Source: Lentisphaerae bacterium RIFOXYC12_FULL_60_16 (GTDB taxonomy: Bacteria; Verrucomicrobiota; Kiritimatiellia; UBA8416; YA12-FULL-60-10). From it: a stretch of 41,087 nucleotides of DNA. Shown in pieces: positions 1 through 7,819 of this stretch. Below the pieces are notes generated by a model. The model was not told where the DNA came from and searched no databases. It was given only the letters and a program-made list of their open reading frames with translations. Location of the stretch: positions 1 through 41,087 of the forward strand of contig MHBQ01000056.1 of assembly GCA_001803315.1 (NCBI GenBank). The letters are read 5' to 3'. The translations under genes and the position numbers were made by a program. The stretch's first letter is position 1. Every line of letters begins with the position of its first letter.

Positions 1-7
1 TATGCAT
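1..7 (-). CDS. Start codon of a gene running off the left edge
   Basis: On the minus strand an ATG lies at positions 7-5, preceded by AAAGGAG (about 16-22) at good Shine-Dalgarno spacing, so a gene very probably starts here and continues leftwards out of the window. Only two codons are visible, so the product cannot be named. A candidate extended -10 promoter (133-141) and a 5' UTR hairpin (26-44) lie upstream, so the gene may be transcribed separately from the DUF4838 gene behind it. Confidence 0.35.
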
Positions 8-25
8 TCCGGTCGCTCCTTTGCA

Positions 26-44
26 GGGGACCAGACAGGCCCCC
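26..44 (-). other. 5' leader hairpin before the left-edge gene
   Basis: On the minus strand GGGGGCC (44-38), a 5-nt loop and GGTCCCC (32-26) form a 7-bp stem containing one G-U pair, ending four bases before the AAAGGAG ribosome binding site. There is no T-run. It could shape translation initiation or RNA stability; no known riboswitch class is recognised. Confidence 0.3.
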
Positions 45-132
45 ATCTCCGATACACGCCATGCTCCTCCATTAAAACCACAGAGAAGGTAACGGGTAAA
101 ACGAGGCCATGTCGAACGTTTATGTGTGCTTT

Positions 133-141
133 ATTGTAGCA
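133..141 (-). promoter_or_regulatory. Candidate extended -10 promoter
   Basis: The minus strand reads TGCTACAAT (141-133), an extended -10 element (TGnTATAAT) with one mismatch in the hexamer. No good -35 sits 16-18 bp upstream, which is tolerated for extended -10 promoters. It would start a transcript near 126, about 120 nt ahead of the left-edge start codon. Confidence 0.35.
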
Positions 142-186
142 CAAAAACGCCTTCCAACGGGTTGCGCTTCCCGCGCCATACACCGG

Positions 187-203
187 CCGGGTCCAAGACC
201 CGG
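187..203 (-). terminator. Terminator-like hairpin after the DUF4838 gene
   Basis: A perfect 7-bp inverted repeat, CCGGGTC (187-193) and GACCCGG (197-203) with a 3-nt loop, begins six bases after the stop codon of the minus-strand gene ending at 210. No T-tract follows on the minus strand, so it is either a weak terminator or a 3'-end stabilising hairpin. Its position at the end of the operon is the main support. Confidence 0.4.
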
Positions 204-209
204 GACATG

Positions 210-2585
210 CTACGGCTTCGGTGACCAGAGGAACCCGCGGCGATACAGTCCCCCGATCTCGGCGTTGTTCCAGACGCGGATGGCGATCACATTGGCACCC
301 GCCTTGACCTTGCCGGTCACATCCACGTCCATTTCCAAGGCATCGCGCCCGGCCCACCAGAGTTTCCATGCCCGGTGGCCGGCATAATTGCCGTTGATCC
401 AGACCCAACCCTCGTTGATCACGCCACCGAGGTGCAGGCTTAAGGGTTTGCTCACCATGGCAGCCGGCACATTCACCGTCATCCGGTACCAGCCATACCC
501 GTCATAGTCGTGGCCTTGCTCATCTTCCGGCTTATCCTGCGCATCCCAGGTCAGGAACGTATGCTTGGTTTCCCAGCCGCTGGCGTCATGCGCAGGCAGG
601 TACCATTCGGCAAACACGCCTTCATTGAACCGGTCACGCCGGAACGACGCCTCCAGCGGGATGGCATCCACCAGGGTGCCGGCCTCGCCCCCTGTTTTCT
701 GCGCAAGTTCACCATACTTGATCACCCGTCCGTTGGTGAATTCCCGCCGCTTCACCGACCCCATGAAGAAGGAATAGGCGGCGATCAACTTCTCCTTGTC
801 ATCCTCCATCCGCTGCGCCTGTTTAGCCGCTTCAACATAATCGAGGTTCTTTTCCGCTTCTTCCATCAGCGCAAAACCCTCGAGATGATCGGCAATCAGG
901 GCAAACAACTCGAACCGCTCTTTCTGCTTCGGCGTCATGGCGCAGGCTCGCGCTTTGTCAACATGTTCACGGATCCGCGTGGTGAAGGGCACCGTATACA
1001 CGTGGTTTACCAGCCAGTCCTCGTGGCAATGCATGCTGGTGGCGGCCAAGGCCTTCTCACACTCGTCCCACCATTGCTGAACATGCGGACCCGCCTCAGC
1101 GCCGAAAAAGGTCGTGTAGAAATCCTGCTTGATCGCCTCCACATCCGCCTTGGAATCCCACATCAGTTTGCCACGCACATAATAGCTGATCCAGGTTTGC
1201 ATGAACGCTTTGCGGCCTTCAGGCTGGAATCCCTTGAGCTTCATACCCTTATAAATCTTAACGTTCTCGGCAAAGTTGGCCACATCACGTTCCGGTACGA
1301 AACTACCCAGCAGGAATCCCGGATTGTAATCGTACAGGTAGACGTGCGGAGTCAGCCGGCACCACTGACGCATGATCATGATGGTTTCAGAACGCCGCCA
1401 GCAGGAAGGGTCGTTTCCATGATGCAACACGCAGGTGGATATCGGTGCATATAGCACCGTCAGGTTCTTCGGGATTGCCACCCCTTGCGGCGGCACCTCC
1501 CGGCCCGCATAGGCCATGGTGGCCACCCACTTGTCAGGGAACATCCCGGCCAACCGGCTGGCAAAATCGAAGAATTCATCACTGGTCTGGGCATGGTGCA
1601 CATAGGTTGGATAATCGAAATTCTGATTTCGTTTCACCGCTTCCGGGTCGTAGTCAAAGGCGGCACCGTCGGGAGGGCTGATACCAAACCCATTCGGCGC
1701 GACGATGCGCTTGATGGCCGATTGGTTCGTGCCGGCAAACGCGGCCCGTAGGTTCTGTACGGATAATTCGAAGGTCCGCGGATTCACCAGCGACAGCATG
1801 ACCCCGTTGTTGAAGTTCTCACGCTGGGTCCGGCTACCGGCCTTGTTCATGGCATAGAGGGTGGGTTCGTTGGTCTGGTATTCCTTGGGTGGAAGCAAAT
1901 AACCAAGGAAACCATCCCCCACCCCGGGATAAAACCGCCCGGAGGAGAATTTCACTTTCCGGCACCAGTCCGCATAGGTCGCGCGTTCCTCCTTGCTGGA
2001 CGGAATCCATCCGCCCAGGCTGACATGCCGAAGCGCGAAATCCGGCTTGGAGGTCAGATCGATCGCCGGGACCACCACGGTCGTGGTTTCGGGGATCACC
2101 TCACCCCACGCACCGGGGAAATACCACCGGCAGCCGAGACGTTCCAGGAACTCATAGGCGGCATAGATCGTCCCCTGGTACGGGCCATCGTCGTTGCCGC
2201 CGAGAATGACCTGGTTCCCTTTGGTCGTGATGACAAACCCTTCCTCTTCAAACACGTTCGGATCACCCACCACCTCTTTAAACCCGGACGGCATCCTGAC
2301 CCCGGATTTTTTCGCCAATTGGGTGTGCCCAACCGCAATTGTCACAGTCATGCCGGAAGTATTCGGCTCAGTCTCTGCCAGGATAGGCAGCTTGGCCCCG
2401 CTCATCTTTTCCAGATATTTCTGGATTTCTACCGCCGCCTGGAACGCATTGGTTCCCGCCGCTGCGACGATCACAGCATGCGGTTTTCCGTCCGCCACCA
2501 GGACCAGGTCAGCGGCATCCAGCGACCGGCCAACCGCAAAGGCCAGGACGGCAACCAGGCAGGAACGCATCATCGTATTGGGCAT
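210..2585 (-). CDS. Secreted DUF4838 glycoside-hydrolase-like protein
   Basis: About 791 aa from the ATG at 2585, which has AAGGAG nine bases upstream; an in-frame ATG-like extension to 2615 lacks this site. Residues 1-24 form a Sec signal peptide (basic start, hydrophobic core, cleavage near LDA/AD). The next ~120 residues resemble the N-terminal alpha/beta domain of GH67 alpha-glucuronidases and GH20 enzymes (AAVEIQKYLEKMSG). The middle matches the DUF4838 type, with a Trp/Tyr-rich core and RGKLMWDSKADVEA. The last ~130 residues form a jelly-roll sugar-binding domain as in GH2 proteins (LSLHLGGVINEGWVWING). DUF4838 proteins are common in polysaccharide-degrading PVC and Bacteroidota bacteria, but activity is poorly defined, so substrate is unknown. 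It is last in the operon, 26 bp after the glycosyltransferase, and probably acts in the periplasm on a glycan. Confidence 0.85.
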   Translation of the reverse strand: MPNTMMRSCLVAVLAFAVGRSLDAADLVLVADGKPHAVIVAAAGTNAFQAAVEIQKYLEKMSGAKLPILAETEPNTSGMTVTIAVGHTQLAKKSGVRMPSGFKEVVGDPNVFEEEGFVITTKGNQVILGGNDDGPYQGTIYAAYEFLERLGCRWYFPGAWGEVIPETTTVVVPAIDLTSKPDFALRHVSLGGWIPSSKEERATYADWCRKVKFSSGRFYPGVGDGFLGYLLPPKEYQTNEPTLYAMNKAGSRTQRENFNNGVMLSLVNPRTFELSVQNLRAAFAGTNQSAIKRIVAPNGFGISPPDGAAFDYDPEAVKRNQNFDYPTYVHHAQTSDEFFDFASRLAGMFPDKWVATMAYAGREVPPQGVAIPKNLTVLYAPISTCVLHHGNDPSCWRRSETIMIMRQWCRLTPHVYLYDYNPGFLLGSFVPERDVANFAENVKIYKGMKLKGFQPEGRKAFMQTWISYYVRGKLMWDSKADVEAIKQDFYTTFFGAEAGPHVQQWWDECEKALAATSMHCHEDWLVNHVYTVPFTTRIREHVDKARACAMTPKQKERFELFALIADHLEGFALMEEAEKNLDYVEAAKQAQRMEDDKEKLIAAYSFFMGSVKRREFTNGRVIKYGELAQKTGGEAGTLVDAIPLEASFRRDRFNEGVFAEWYLPAHDASGWETKHTFLTWDAQDKPEDEQGHDYDGYGWYRMTVNVPAAMVSKPLSLHLGGVINEGWVWINGNYAGHRAWKLWWAGRDALEMDVDVTGKVKAGANVIAIRVWNNAEIGGLYRRGFLWSPKP

Positions 2586-2611
2586 GATCGATATCTCCTT
2601 AATTACGGATC

Positions 2612-3673
2612 TCAATCCTTGATCAACTGCCGGACATCGGCATCCAGGTCACGCTGGTCCAGTTCGGCAACTCGCTGGACCTGGCTGGCGACCAGATCCC
2701 GGCGTAGTCCGTCATCCCCCAGCAACCGGCTCCACAAGACCGCCAGGTCGCGCGGATCGGCTTCATCATAAAGCGCCCCACCCGTCCCCATGGCTTCCGG
2801 CATACCGCCGCAGCGGCGCGCCAGCACCGGCACCCCATGCGCCATGGCTTCAACCAACGGCAGGCAATATCCTTCATGCCGGCTCGCACACACGAAAAGA
2901 CCGGCGGAACGATAACAGGCCGACAACTGGGTGGGACTGACAAATCCAAGAAAGCATACGTTGGTCAGGTTCAGGCGGCCGGCCAGGAGTTTCAGCATCG
3001 CGTCGTACCGCGGACAACTGCGGTCGGATCCGGCAATCAACAGGCGACTGGCCGGATTGAAATGCCGGGAATACCAGGCATACGCCAGCACGAGATCCTC
3101 CACGCACTTGTTCGGCACCAGACGCCCGACAAACAGGATGTTGGTCAACCCGCCACCCAGACGGTCCAGCATGCGCGGATCAGGCTCCGTACGAAGGTCA
3201 GCGGGCCGGTAAAACAGCGGCAAAACCCCCACGTTCCGGCATCCCAACATGCGCAATTCATCGGCATTGTAGATGGAATCACACCACACGAAACGGGCGG
3301 CATCCGCCAGGGTCTTGAGCTGATCACGTGCCTGCGCCAGGATTCCCGCCGTACCGGCATCATACGGCTCATAAAAGGAAGCCGGCGTGATGTTGTGGTA
3401 CCGCATGATGCGGCGGGCCGGCGTCCGGTGGTACACCGCATCGATCGGCGACCCGATGGAGGCATGGTAAATGACCATATTCCCCGCCCCGGCCGCATAT
3501 TGTTCGAGCGGCAGACAATCGCCCTGCACGTCAGGCGCGATGCGGTCCGCGGGCACGAACAGGTCCGACTTCACACCGGAGGCGCGTAAGCGGTCCCGGA
3601 TACTGCGGGCATCCTGTGAAATGGCGTCACCCCGGGCATATCCGGCCAGCAGTTGGTCCACCCGGCCGGTCAT
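2612..3673 (-). CDS. GT4-family glycosyltransferase
   Basis: 353 aa. The C-terminal half has the GT-B fold signature of family GT4: NILFVGRLVPNKCVEDLV, then ASRLLIAGSD, LTNVCFLGFVSP, and the nucleotide-sugar-binding stretch ASRHEGYCLPLVEAMAHG with the E-x7-E pattern, followed by VPVLARRCGGMPE. The N-terminal half is more divergent, as expected for the acceptor-binding domain, and there is no membrane segment or signal peptide. It should transfer a sugar from an activated donor to a lipid-linked, cell-surface or small-molecule acceptor in the cytoplasm; donor and acceptor cannot be read from sequence. Its ATG overlaps the stop of the upstream small protein as ATGA (3670-3673), implying translational coupling and a shared glycan task. 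Confidence 0.88.
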   Translation of the reverse strand: MTGRVDQLLAGYARGDAISQDARSIRDRLRASGVKSDLFVPADRIAPDVQGDCLPLEQYAAGAGNMVIYHASIGSPIDAVYHRTPARRIMRYHNITPASFYEPYDAGTAGILAQARDQLKTLADAARFVWCDSIYNADELRMLGCRNVGVLPLFYRPADLRTEPDPRMLDRLGGGLTNILFVGRLVPNKCVEDLVLAYAWYSRHFNPASRLLIAGSDRSCPRYDAMLKLLAGRLNLTNVCFLGFVSPTQLSACYRSAGLFVCASRHEGYCLPLVEAMAHGVPVLARRCGGMPEAMGTGGALYDEADPRDLAVLWSRLLGDDGLRRDLVASQVQRVAELDQRDLDADVRQLIKD

Positions 3674-4158
3674 GCCCCGCCCGCGCCCCGTTCCCGGACC
3701 AACCGTTCCAACTGATCGATCCGCTGGCGGAGTTCGGCACCTTCCCGGCGACGTTCTTCAGACTCGAATTCCAGGCCATAACCAAGCGCGGTATTGACCG
3801 TGTTCTGGCGAAACGCGTAATCATCATGCGCAAACCGCATGATACGCCACATCAGGCGCCGAAACGCCATCCACAAACCACCGCCAAACCCGTGGCCTTC
3901 GGGCACCCGGATCTTCGCGGTATCCACGCTGGTACGGATTCTAACCAGTTGCGTAAAATGGCGGATGTAGGCAGGACCACCGCAACCGGCGCCGAGATCC
4001 AGCACCGGCTGTTCACCGCGCAGCAGGCTTTCCAGCTCCGGATCAGACAACGCCCGTGCCTGCACCTCGACATCGGCGCCCACGTCATCCGTTCGATCCC
4101 TGCCTGCCAGCATCAGTTTCACGGCAGGTAACCCTACCGCTTTGCGGCCCGCATTCAA
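3670..4158 (-). CDS. Small coiled-coil module of glycan-modifying enzymes (standalone)
   Basis: Up to 162 aa. No ATG opens the frame: the furthest start is TTG at 4158, overlapping the previous stop, with GTG near 4122 and ATG near 4116 as alternatives, so the N-terminus is uncertain. A central segment pairs IRVPEGHGFGG with a basic aromatic helix (LWMAFRRLMWRIMRF) and RQNTVN, followed by a heptad-rich coiled coil to the end (ELRQRIDQLERLV). From memory, this helix-QN-coil pattern is the N-terminal part of larger methyltransferases and glycosyltransferases of surface glycan clusters; here it stands alone. VLDLGAGCGG resembles methyltransferase motif I, but no other SAM motifs follow. ATGA coupling to the GT4 gene suggests it helps place that enzyme at the membrane. 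Confidence 0.65.
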   Translation of the reverse strand: MNAGRKAVGLPAVKLMLAGRDRTDDVGADVEVQARALSDPELESLLRGEQPVLDLGAGCGGPAYIRHFTQLVRIRTSVDTAKIRVPEGHGFGGGLWMAFRRLMWRIMRFAHDDYAFRQNTVNTALGYGLEFESEERRREGAELRQRIDQLERLVRERGAGGA

Positions 4159-5228
4159 GTTCTTTCAGGAACCGGGCCGCAGGCCATCAGCTTCAATATG
4201 GCCGGTTCTGCCAGGACGGCGTCCAACCTTTCCGAAAAATAACTCACGCCCCACATGACGCTGGGTTCCAATGCCTGCCCCAGGCGTTCCCGCAGCCCGA
4301 TCTCAAGCCACCTACCGGCACCGGCATATCGACCTGAGAACACCACGCCATCCAGACCACCCAGGGCCGCAATGCCGGCTCCAACGGCCCGGATCAACCG
4401 CTCCATCCACACGGTATGCGCCAGCTCCAGCCCGGCATGGTCACAGCGGATGACCGCTTCAAGGGTGACCGGTCCCCCCGCCAAGGCCTGTAGACCGCCT
4501 TCCTCACCCGCCACCTGATTCAACTGCTCCGGCCCCAGCCGTCCCGAATCCACCACCTTGAGCAGAATGCTCGGATCCAGGTCGCCGCACGAGGATTCAC
4601 CGGGCAAGCCTTCAAACGGGGTCATTCCACCGGTCACCATAACCGGACGACCGTCCCGTATGGCGGCAAGTTCCGGCCGGGGTTCCAGGCAGATCGAGAG
4701 TATCCGGCTCCAGGTCCGGCTGCGTTCCCGCCGGGCCGTCGACCGTGCAGCATGAACGGCGGCCCGATGGTACCAGCCATGAAATCCCGTACGCCGAATC
4801 CGGTGTTCCGTCATAAAGACCGGATCCAGCCCGTACAAAGCCTCTCGTTCCGGCAAATCGGCAAAGAACGATGTTTCAAAGGCGAGCCACACAGGAAGGT
4901 CCGGGAACGCCGCCTGCAGGGATGCCGCTTGTGCCCGGGTGATACCCACCGGCAAGGGGGCTTCCGGGGCAATTTGTTCCAAGGCACGATCCGTGGCTTC
5001 GTTCCACACCGCCAGGTCACGAAAACGGATTCCGCCGTAACGGGCCCGCGTCACGATTGCATCCACAGCCCTTGATTCATCCGACGACACCCGTTCATGC
5101 ACCACCCGGCCCACGGATTCAGGATCCCCGTCGTATGGCAGGGACTGTCCATCCAACCGCACCTTCATACCGTCGAACCAGCTGACATCAATGGTTTGAT
5201 GCCGCGCCATCACCACGAGAACTTTCAT
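4155..5228 (-). CDS. Degenerate acetate-kinase-like protein (ASKHA fold)
   Basis: 357 aa from the ATG at 5228, which has AAGGA seven bases upstream; the longer frame to 5252 would run into ackA. It aligns by eye with acetate kinase over its length: RARYGG (~61-66) for HRLVHGG, LAFETSFF for SDTAYHR, GFHGWYH (~148-154) for GFHGISH, MTPFEGLPG for YSPLQGLVM, and CGDLDPS for SGDLDPG. The N-terminal phosphate motif NxGSSSxK is replaced (MARHQTIDVSW), the HLGxG loop is gone, the catalytic Arg of TRSGD is Ser, and the C-terminal TNEE motif is missing. It may be a pseudokinase, perhaps pairing with AckA (which is a dimer), or a kinase for another substrate. It starts 11 bp after ackA. Confidence 0.75.
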   Translation of the reverse strand: MKVLVVMARHQTIDVSWFDGMKVRLDGQSLPYDGDPESVGRVVHERVSSDESRAVDAIVTRARYGGIRFRDLAVWNEATDRALEQIAPEAPLPVGITRAQAASLQAAFPDLPVWLAFETSFFADLPEREALYGLDPVFMTEHRIRRTGFHGWYHRAAVHAARSTARRERSRTWSRILSICLEPRPELAAIRDGRPVMVTGGMTPFEGLPGESSCGDLDPSILLKVVDSGRLGPEQLNQVAGEEGGLQALAGGPVTLEAVIRCDHAGLELAHTVWMERLIRAVGAGIAALGGLDGVVFSGRYAGAGRWLEIGLRERLGQALEPSVMWGVSYFSERLDAVLAEPAILKLMACGPVPERT

Positions 5229-5239
5229 ATCATTATCCT

Positions 5240-6445
5240 TCATGCAGCGCACGACGGCGCCAAAACCCTGAACGCGCTGCGCGCAATGCTTAATTCCTCA
5301 TTGGTCAGGATGACCCATATCCGGACCCGGCTGTCCACGGCAGCCACATCACAAGGCGGGTGAACCGTTCGATTCAGCCGGGCATCCATCCGTACGCCAA
5401 AACATTCCATATCGGCACACACCGCTTCACGGACATCGGGCACGCACTCACCAATGGTGTCGGTGAAGATGATCGCATCCGCCCGGCCCACCACGGTCAG
5501 GTAGGCCCCCAGGTATTTGCGGAGCCGCCAGAGATACACCTGCGAGGTCGTCTGCGCACGTTCCTGCACCGGGATCGATCCCGACGGGTTCAGGGAATCG
5601 CGGATATCCGCCGAACGCCCCGACAGCCCCAGCACACCGGCCTTGCGATTCAGGTACGACTCCACACGGTCAGCATCGCCCCCGTGATGCGCCAGCAGAC
5701 GCAGGGTCAGGCCGGGATCCAAATCGCCACTCCGGGTACTCATGACCAGCCCCTGCAGCGGTGAATAGCCCATCGTGTTATCAACCGACCGTCCACCCTG
5801 GACCGCACACAGGCTGGCCCCGCCACTGCCGAGATGGCAACTCACGGCATGGAAACGTTCCAGCGGGATCCCCATCATGGCGGCCGCCTGGGTCACCACG
5901 TATTGGTGACTGATCCCGTGAAACCCGTATTTGCGGAACCCGAGATCCTCCCGCATGAAGCGAGGCAGGGCGTACGTGGCTGCACTGACGGGGATGGTGC
6001 GATGATAAGCCGTATCCGACACCACCACCTGCGGCAGATCGGGGAACGCCGAACGGCAGGCTTGCAGGGTATCGATGGCCGGCGGATTATGGATCGGCGC
6101 CAGGTCACGAACCGCCTCCAAGTCCCGCATGACCGCCTCGTCAACCTGGCGATCCGTATCCAGCCGCGATCCCCCGTGCACCAGGCGATGCGCCACGGCT
6201 TCCGGCACCATCCCGGGTGTTTCACCCAGCAGGCGCATCACCGCCGACAAGGCATCGGCATGATTCGCCATCGGTTCAATCCGGGTGGCCGGCTGATCAC
6301 CGACACGATACACGATTTGCGATGGCAAGGCTGTCGGAGGTCCTATCCGCTGGGCTTCCCCTCCCGCCAGTTCGCGTTCCGCCGGCATATCCAGCAAACG
6401 GAACTTGAGGGATGAACTCCCGCAATTGAATACCAGTACGCGCAT
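5240..6445 (-). CDS. ackA: Acetate kinase
   Basis: 401 aa, the usual length. It interconverts acetate + ATP and acetyl phosphate + ADP in the cytoplasm. Both family signatures are present: VFNCGSSSLK at residues 5-14 and HRLVHGG at 86-92. Other active-site positions are D144 (SDTAYH), H176/H180 (GFHGISH), R238 (TRSGD) and the C-terminal TNEE (~381-384). One change is visible: the HLGNG loop reads HLGSG, so the usual Asn is Ser207, which could alter phosphate binding. The ATG has AAAGGAG seven bases upstream. It sits 12 bp after the M20 hydrolase gene and 11 bp before its own degenerate paralogue; no phosphotransacetylase gene is in the window. The context suggests use of acetate from a local reaction rather than general overflow metabolism. 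Confidence 0.93.
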   Translation of the reverse strand: MRVLVFNCGSSSLKFRLLDMPAERELAGGEAQRIGPPTALPSQIVYRVGDQPATRIEPMANHADALSAVMRLLGETPGMVPEAVAHRLVHGGSRLDTDRQVDEAVMRDLEAVRDLAPIHNPPAIDTLQACRSAFPDLPQVVVSDTAYHRTIPVSAATYALPRFMREDLGFRKYGFHGISHQYVVTQAAAMMGIPLERFHAVSCHLGSGGASLCAVQGGRSVDNTMGYSPLQGLVMSTRSGDLDPGLTLRLLAHHGGDADRVESYLNRKAGVLGLSGRSADIRDSLNPSGSIPVQERAQTTSQVYLWRLRKYLGAYLTVVGRADAIIFTDTIGECVPDVREAVCADMECFGVRMDARLNRTVHPPCDVAAVDSRVRIWVILTNEELSIARSAFRVLAPSCAA

Positions 6446-6457
6446 TCCCGGTCTCCT

Positions 6458-7675
6458 TTAGATTTCGTCCGAGGTCCAACCGCACACCGGGATGCCGACA
6501 TATCCATGGCATAGCGCCGCCAGGCCATAGGCGGCGTCCAGCAGATTCTGCACCGGCACCGATTCATCGGCTGCATGGCACAACGCCTCGATTCCGGGAC
6601 CATACCCAAGCGCCGGAATGTTGAAGTCACGAACCAGCACCCCGCCCGCCGTGGCCATGCCAAGCCGGGGCAAGGTCCATTTGCCCACGCGCGGTTCACG
6701 TCCGGCGGCAGCCAGAACCTGCCGGGCCCGTTCGATCGCCGGATGATACGCATCCACTTCCCACGCCTCGACGCGGGTTTCAGTCATCCGGGTTTGACGG
6801 GTATAGAACCGCTGTTCGGTTTTCGGAATCTGCACGGCAACATTCACATTCCCGGCCCCGTGGGCAGCCCGCGTCGCGGTCCGTTCAATCCGCCCGCACA
6901 TGGCCCCCGCATCCATCACGGCTAATCGCCGGCTGACCCCGATCACGCCCCGTCGATACCCCCCCACGTTATCAAATCGCGGGCGATCAATCCGCGATTC
7001 CTCGATTCCGGGCGTTGCTTCCGGGTCAAGTTCCAGGTCACGGGAAATCGCCTGGACCGCATCGTCCACTTCAAACGGACTGATCCCCTGCACCACGACA
7101 TCGAATTGCGCCCATCCGGTATGACCGCGGAACAGGTCGAGCCCGGTCGGTTCGGCCAGGATGGCATGGGTGGGCTTCAATTCCAATGACGGCAGCGTAT
7201 GTTCCATCAGGTAGCGAATGCCCGCACTGCCCCCCTTCTCCTCAGCCACGGTAGCCGCCACCACCACGTTGCCCCGCAAAGGCAGCAAACTCCGCTTGAG
7301 CAGGGCTCCCGCATATATCGCAGCCGCCAGCCCCCCCTTGCAATCCGAGGCCCCGACACCATGCAACGTTCCGTTCTCAACCACCCCCGACAACGGTTGA
7401 CGGGTCCAGGCAGACTCCGCCTCAACCGCCGCCGTATCCATGTGCGCGTTGACCATGACCGTGGATTCGGACGAACGTCCCAGTAATATCCCCACGACGT
7501 TCCCAATCGCATCGGTTTCAACACGATCAAAACCAAGTTCCGTCATACGTTCCGCAACCCGCCTGGCAACCGCCTGCTCTTCCAGGGAAGGGCTCGGCAT
7601 GCGAATCAATTCAGATGCAAAATCCACCAACTCAGACTCCACACCCGTCATCTTGCGCTTCAATAAATCATACAT
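6458..7675 (-). CDS. M20-family metallohydrolase (ArgE/DapE/YgeY-like)
   Basis: 405 aa from the ATG at 7675. The open frame extends to 7783, but the sigma-54-type promoter at 7739-7756 lies inside that extension, so translation must start later. All five ligands of the two-zinc M20 site can be seen: H78 and D80 (AHMD), D111 (SDCKGG), E145/E146 (AEEKGG), E176 (LAEPTG) and a C-terminal His (CHAADES, ~367). The family hydrolyses amide bonds of N-acyl amino acids, small peptides or carbamoylated compounds. The lid-domain segment that usually reads HAS reads GISPFEV, as in divergent YgeY-like members, so substrate cannot be inferred. It is the first gene of the operon and is followed by ackA, consistent with a deacylase whose product acid is then phosphorylated. 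Confidence 0.87.
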   Translation of the reverse strand: MYDLLKRKMTGVESELVDFASELIRMPSPSLEEQAVARRVAERMTELGFDRVETDAIGNVVGILLGRSSESTVMVNAHMDTAAVEAESAWTRQPLSGVVENGTLHGVGASDCKGGLAAAIYAGALLKRSLLPLRGNVVVAATVAEEKGGSAGIRYLMEHTLPSLELKPTHAILAEPTGLDLFRGHTGWAQFDVVVQGISPFEVDDAVQAISRDLELDPEATPGIEESRIDRPRFDNVGGYRRGVIGVSRRLAVMDAGAMCGRIERTATRAAHGAGNVNVAVQIPKTEQRFYTRQTRMTETRVEAWEVDAYHPAIERARQVLAAAGREPRVGKWTLPRLGMATAGGVLVRDFNIPALGYGPGIEALCHAADESVPVQNLLDAAYGLAALCHGYVGIPVCGWTSDEI

Positions 7676-7738
7676 ATCAACACCTGCTTTCTTTATTCCC
7701 AGTCGCTTGACATCTACTGCCAACTCTTGACCTGTATA

Positions 7739-7756
7739 TTGCACCATTCGTACCAA
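7739..7756 (-). promoter_or_regulatory. Sigma-54 (-24/-12) promoter of the M20-ackA operon
   Basis: The minus strand reads TTGGTACG, four bases, then GTGCAA. The consensus is TTGGCACG-N4-TTGCA, so there are two mismatches; the invariant GG (7754-7753) and GC (7742-7741) are exactly 10 bp apart. The predicted start is near 7729, giving a ~54-nt leader to the ATG at 7675. A sigma-54 activator gene lies divergently next door, which strongly supports the call. Confidence 0.72.
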
Positions 7757-7819
7757 GCCTCTGCATTCATTTGAAATGGTCAAAAATACATTTTACACAA
7801 CACCCGTAACTGGTTCTAA

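Noticed and set aside
4005..4040. VLDLGAGCGG in the small coiled-coil protein read as a SAM-binding methyltransferase
   Set aside because: Only motif I is suggested; there is no room for the rest of a Rossmann methyltransferase and the remainder is a basic helix plus coiled coil.
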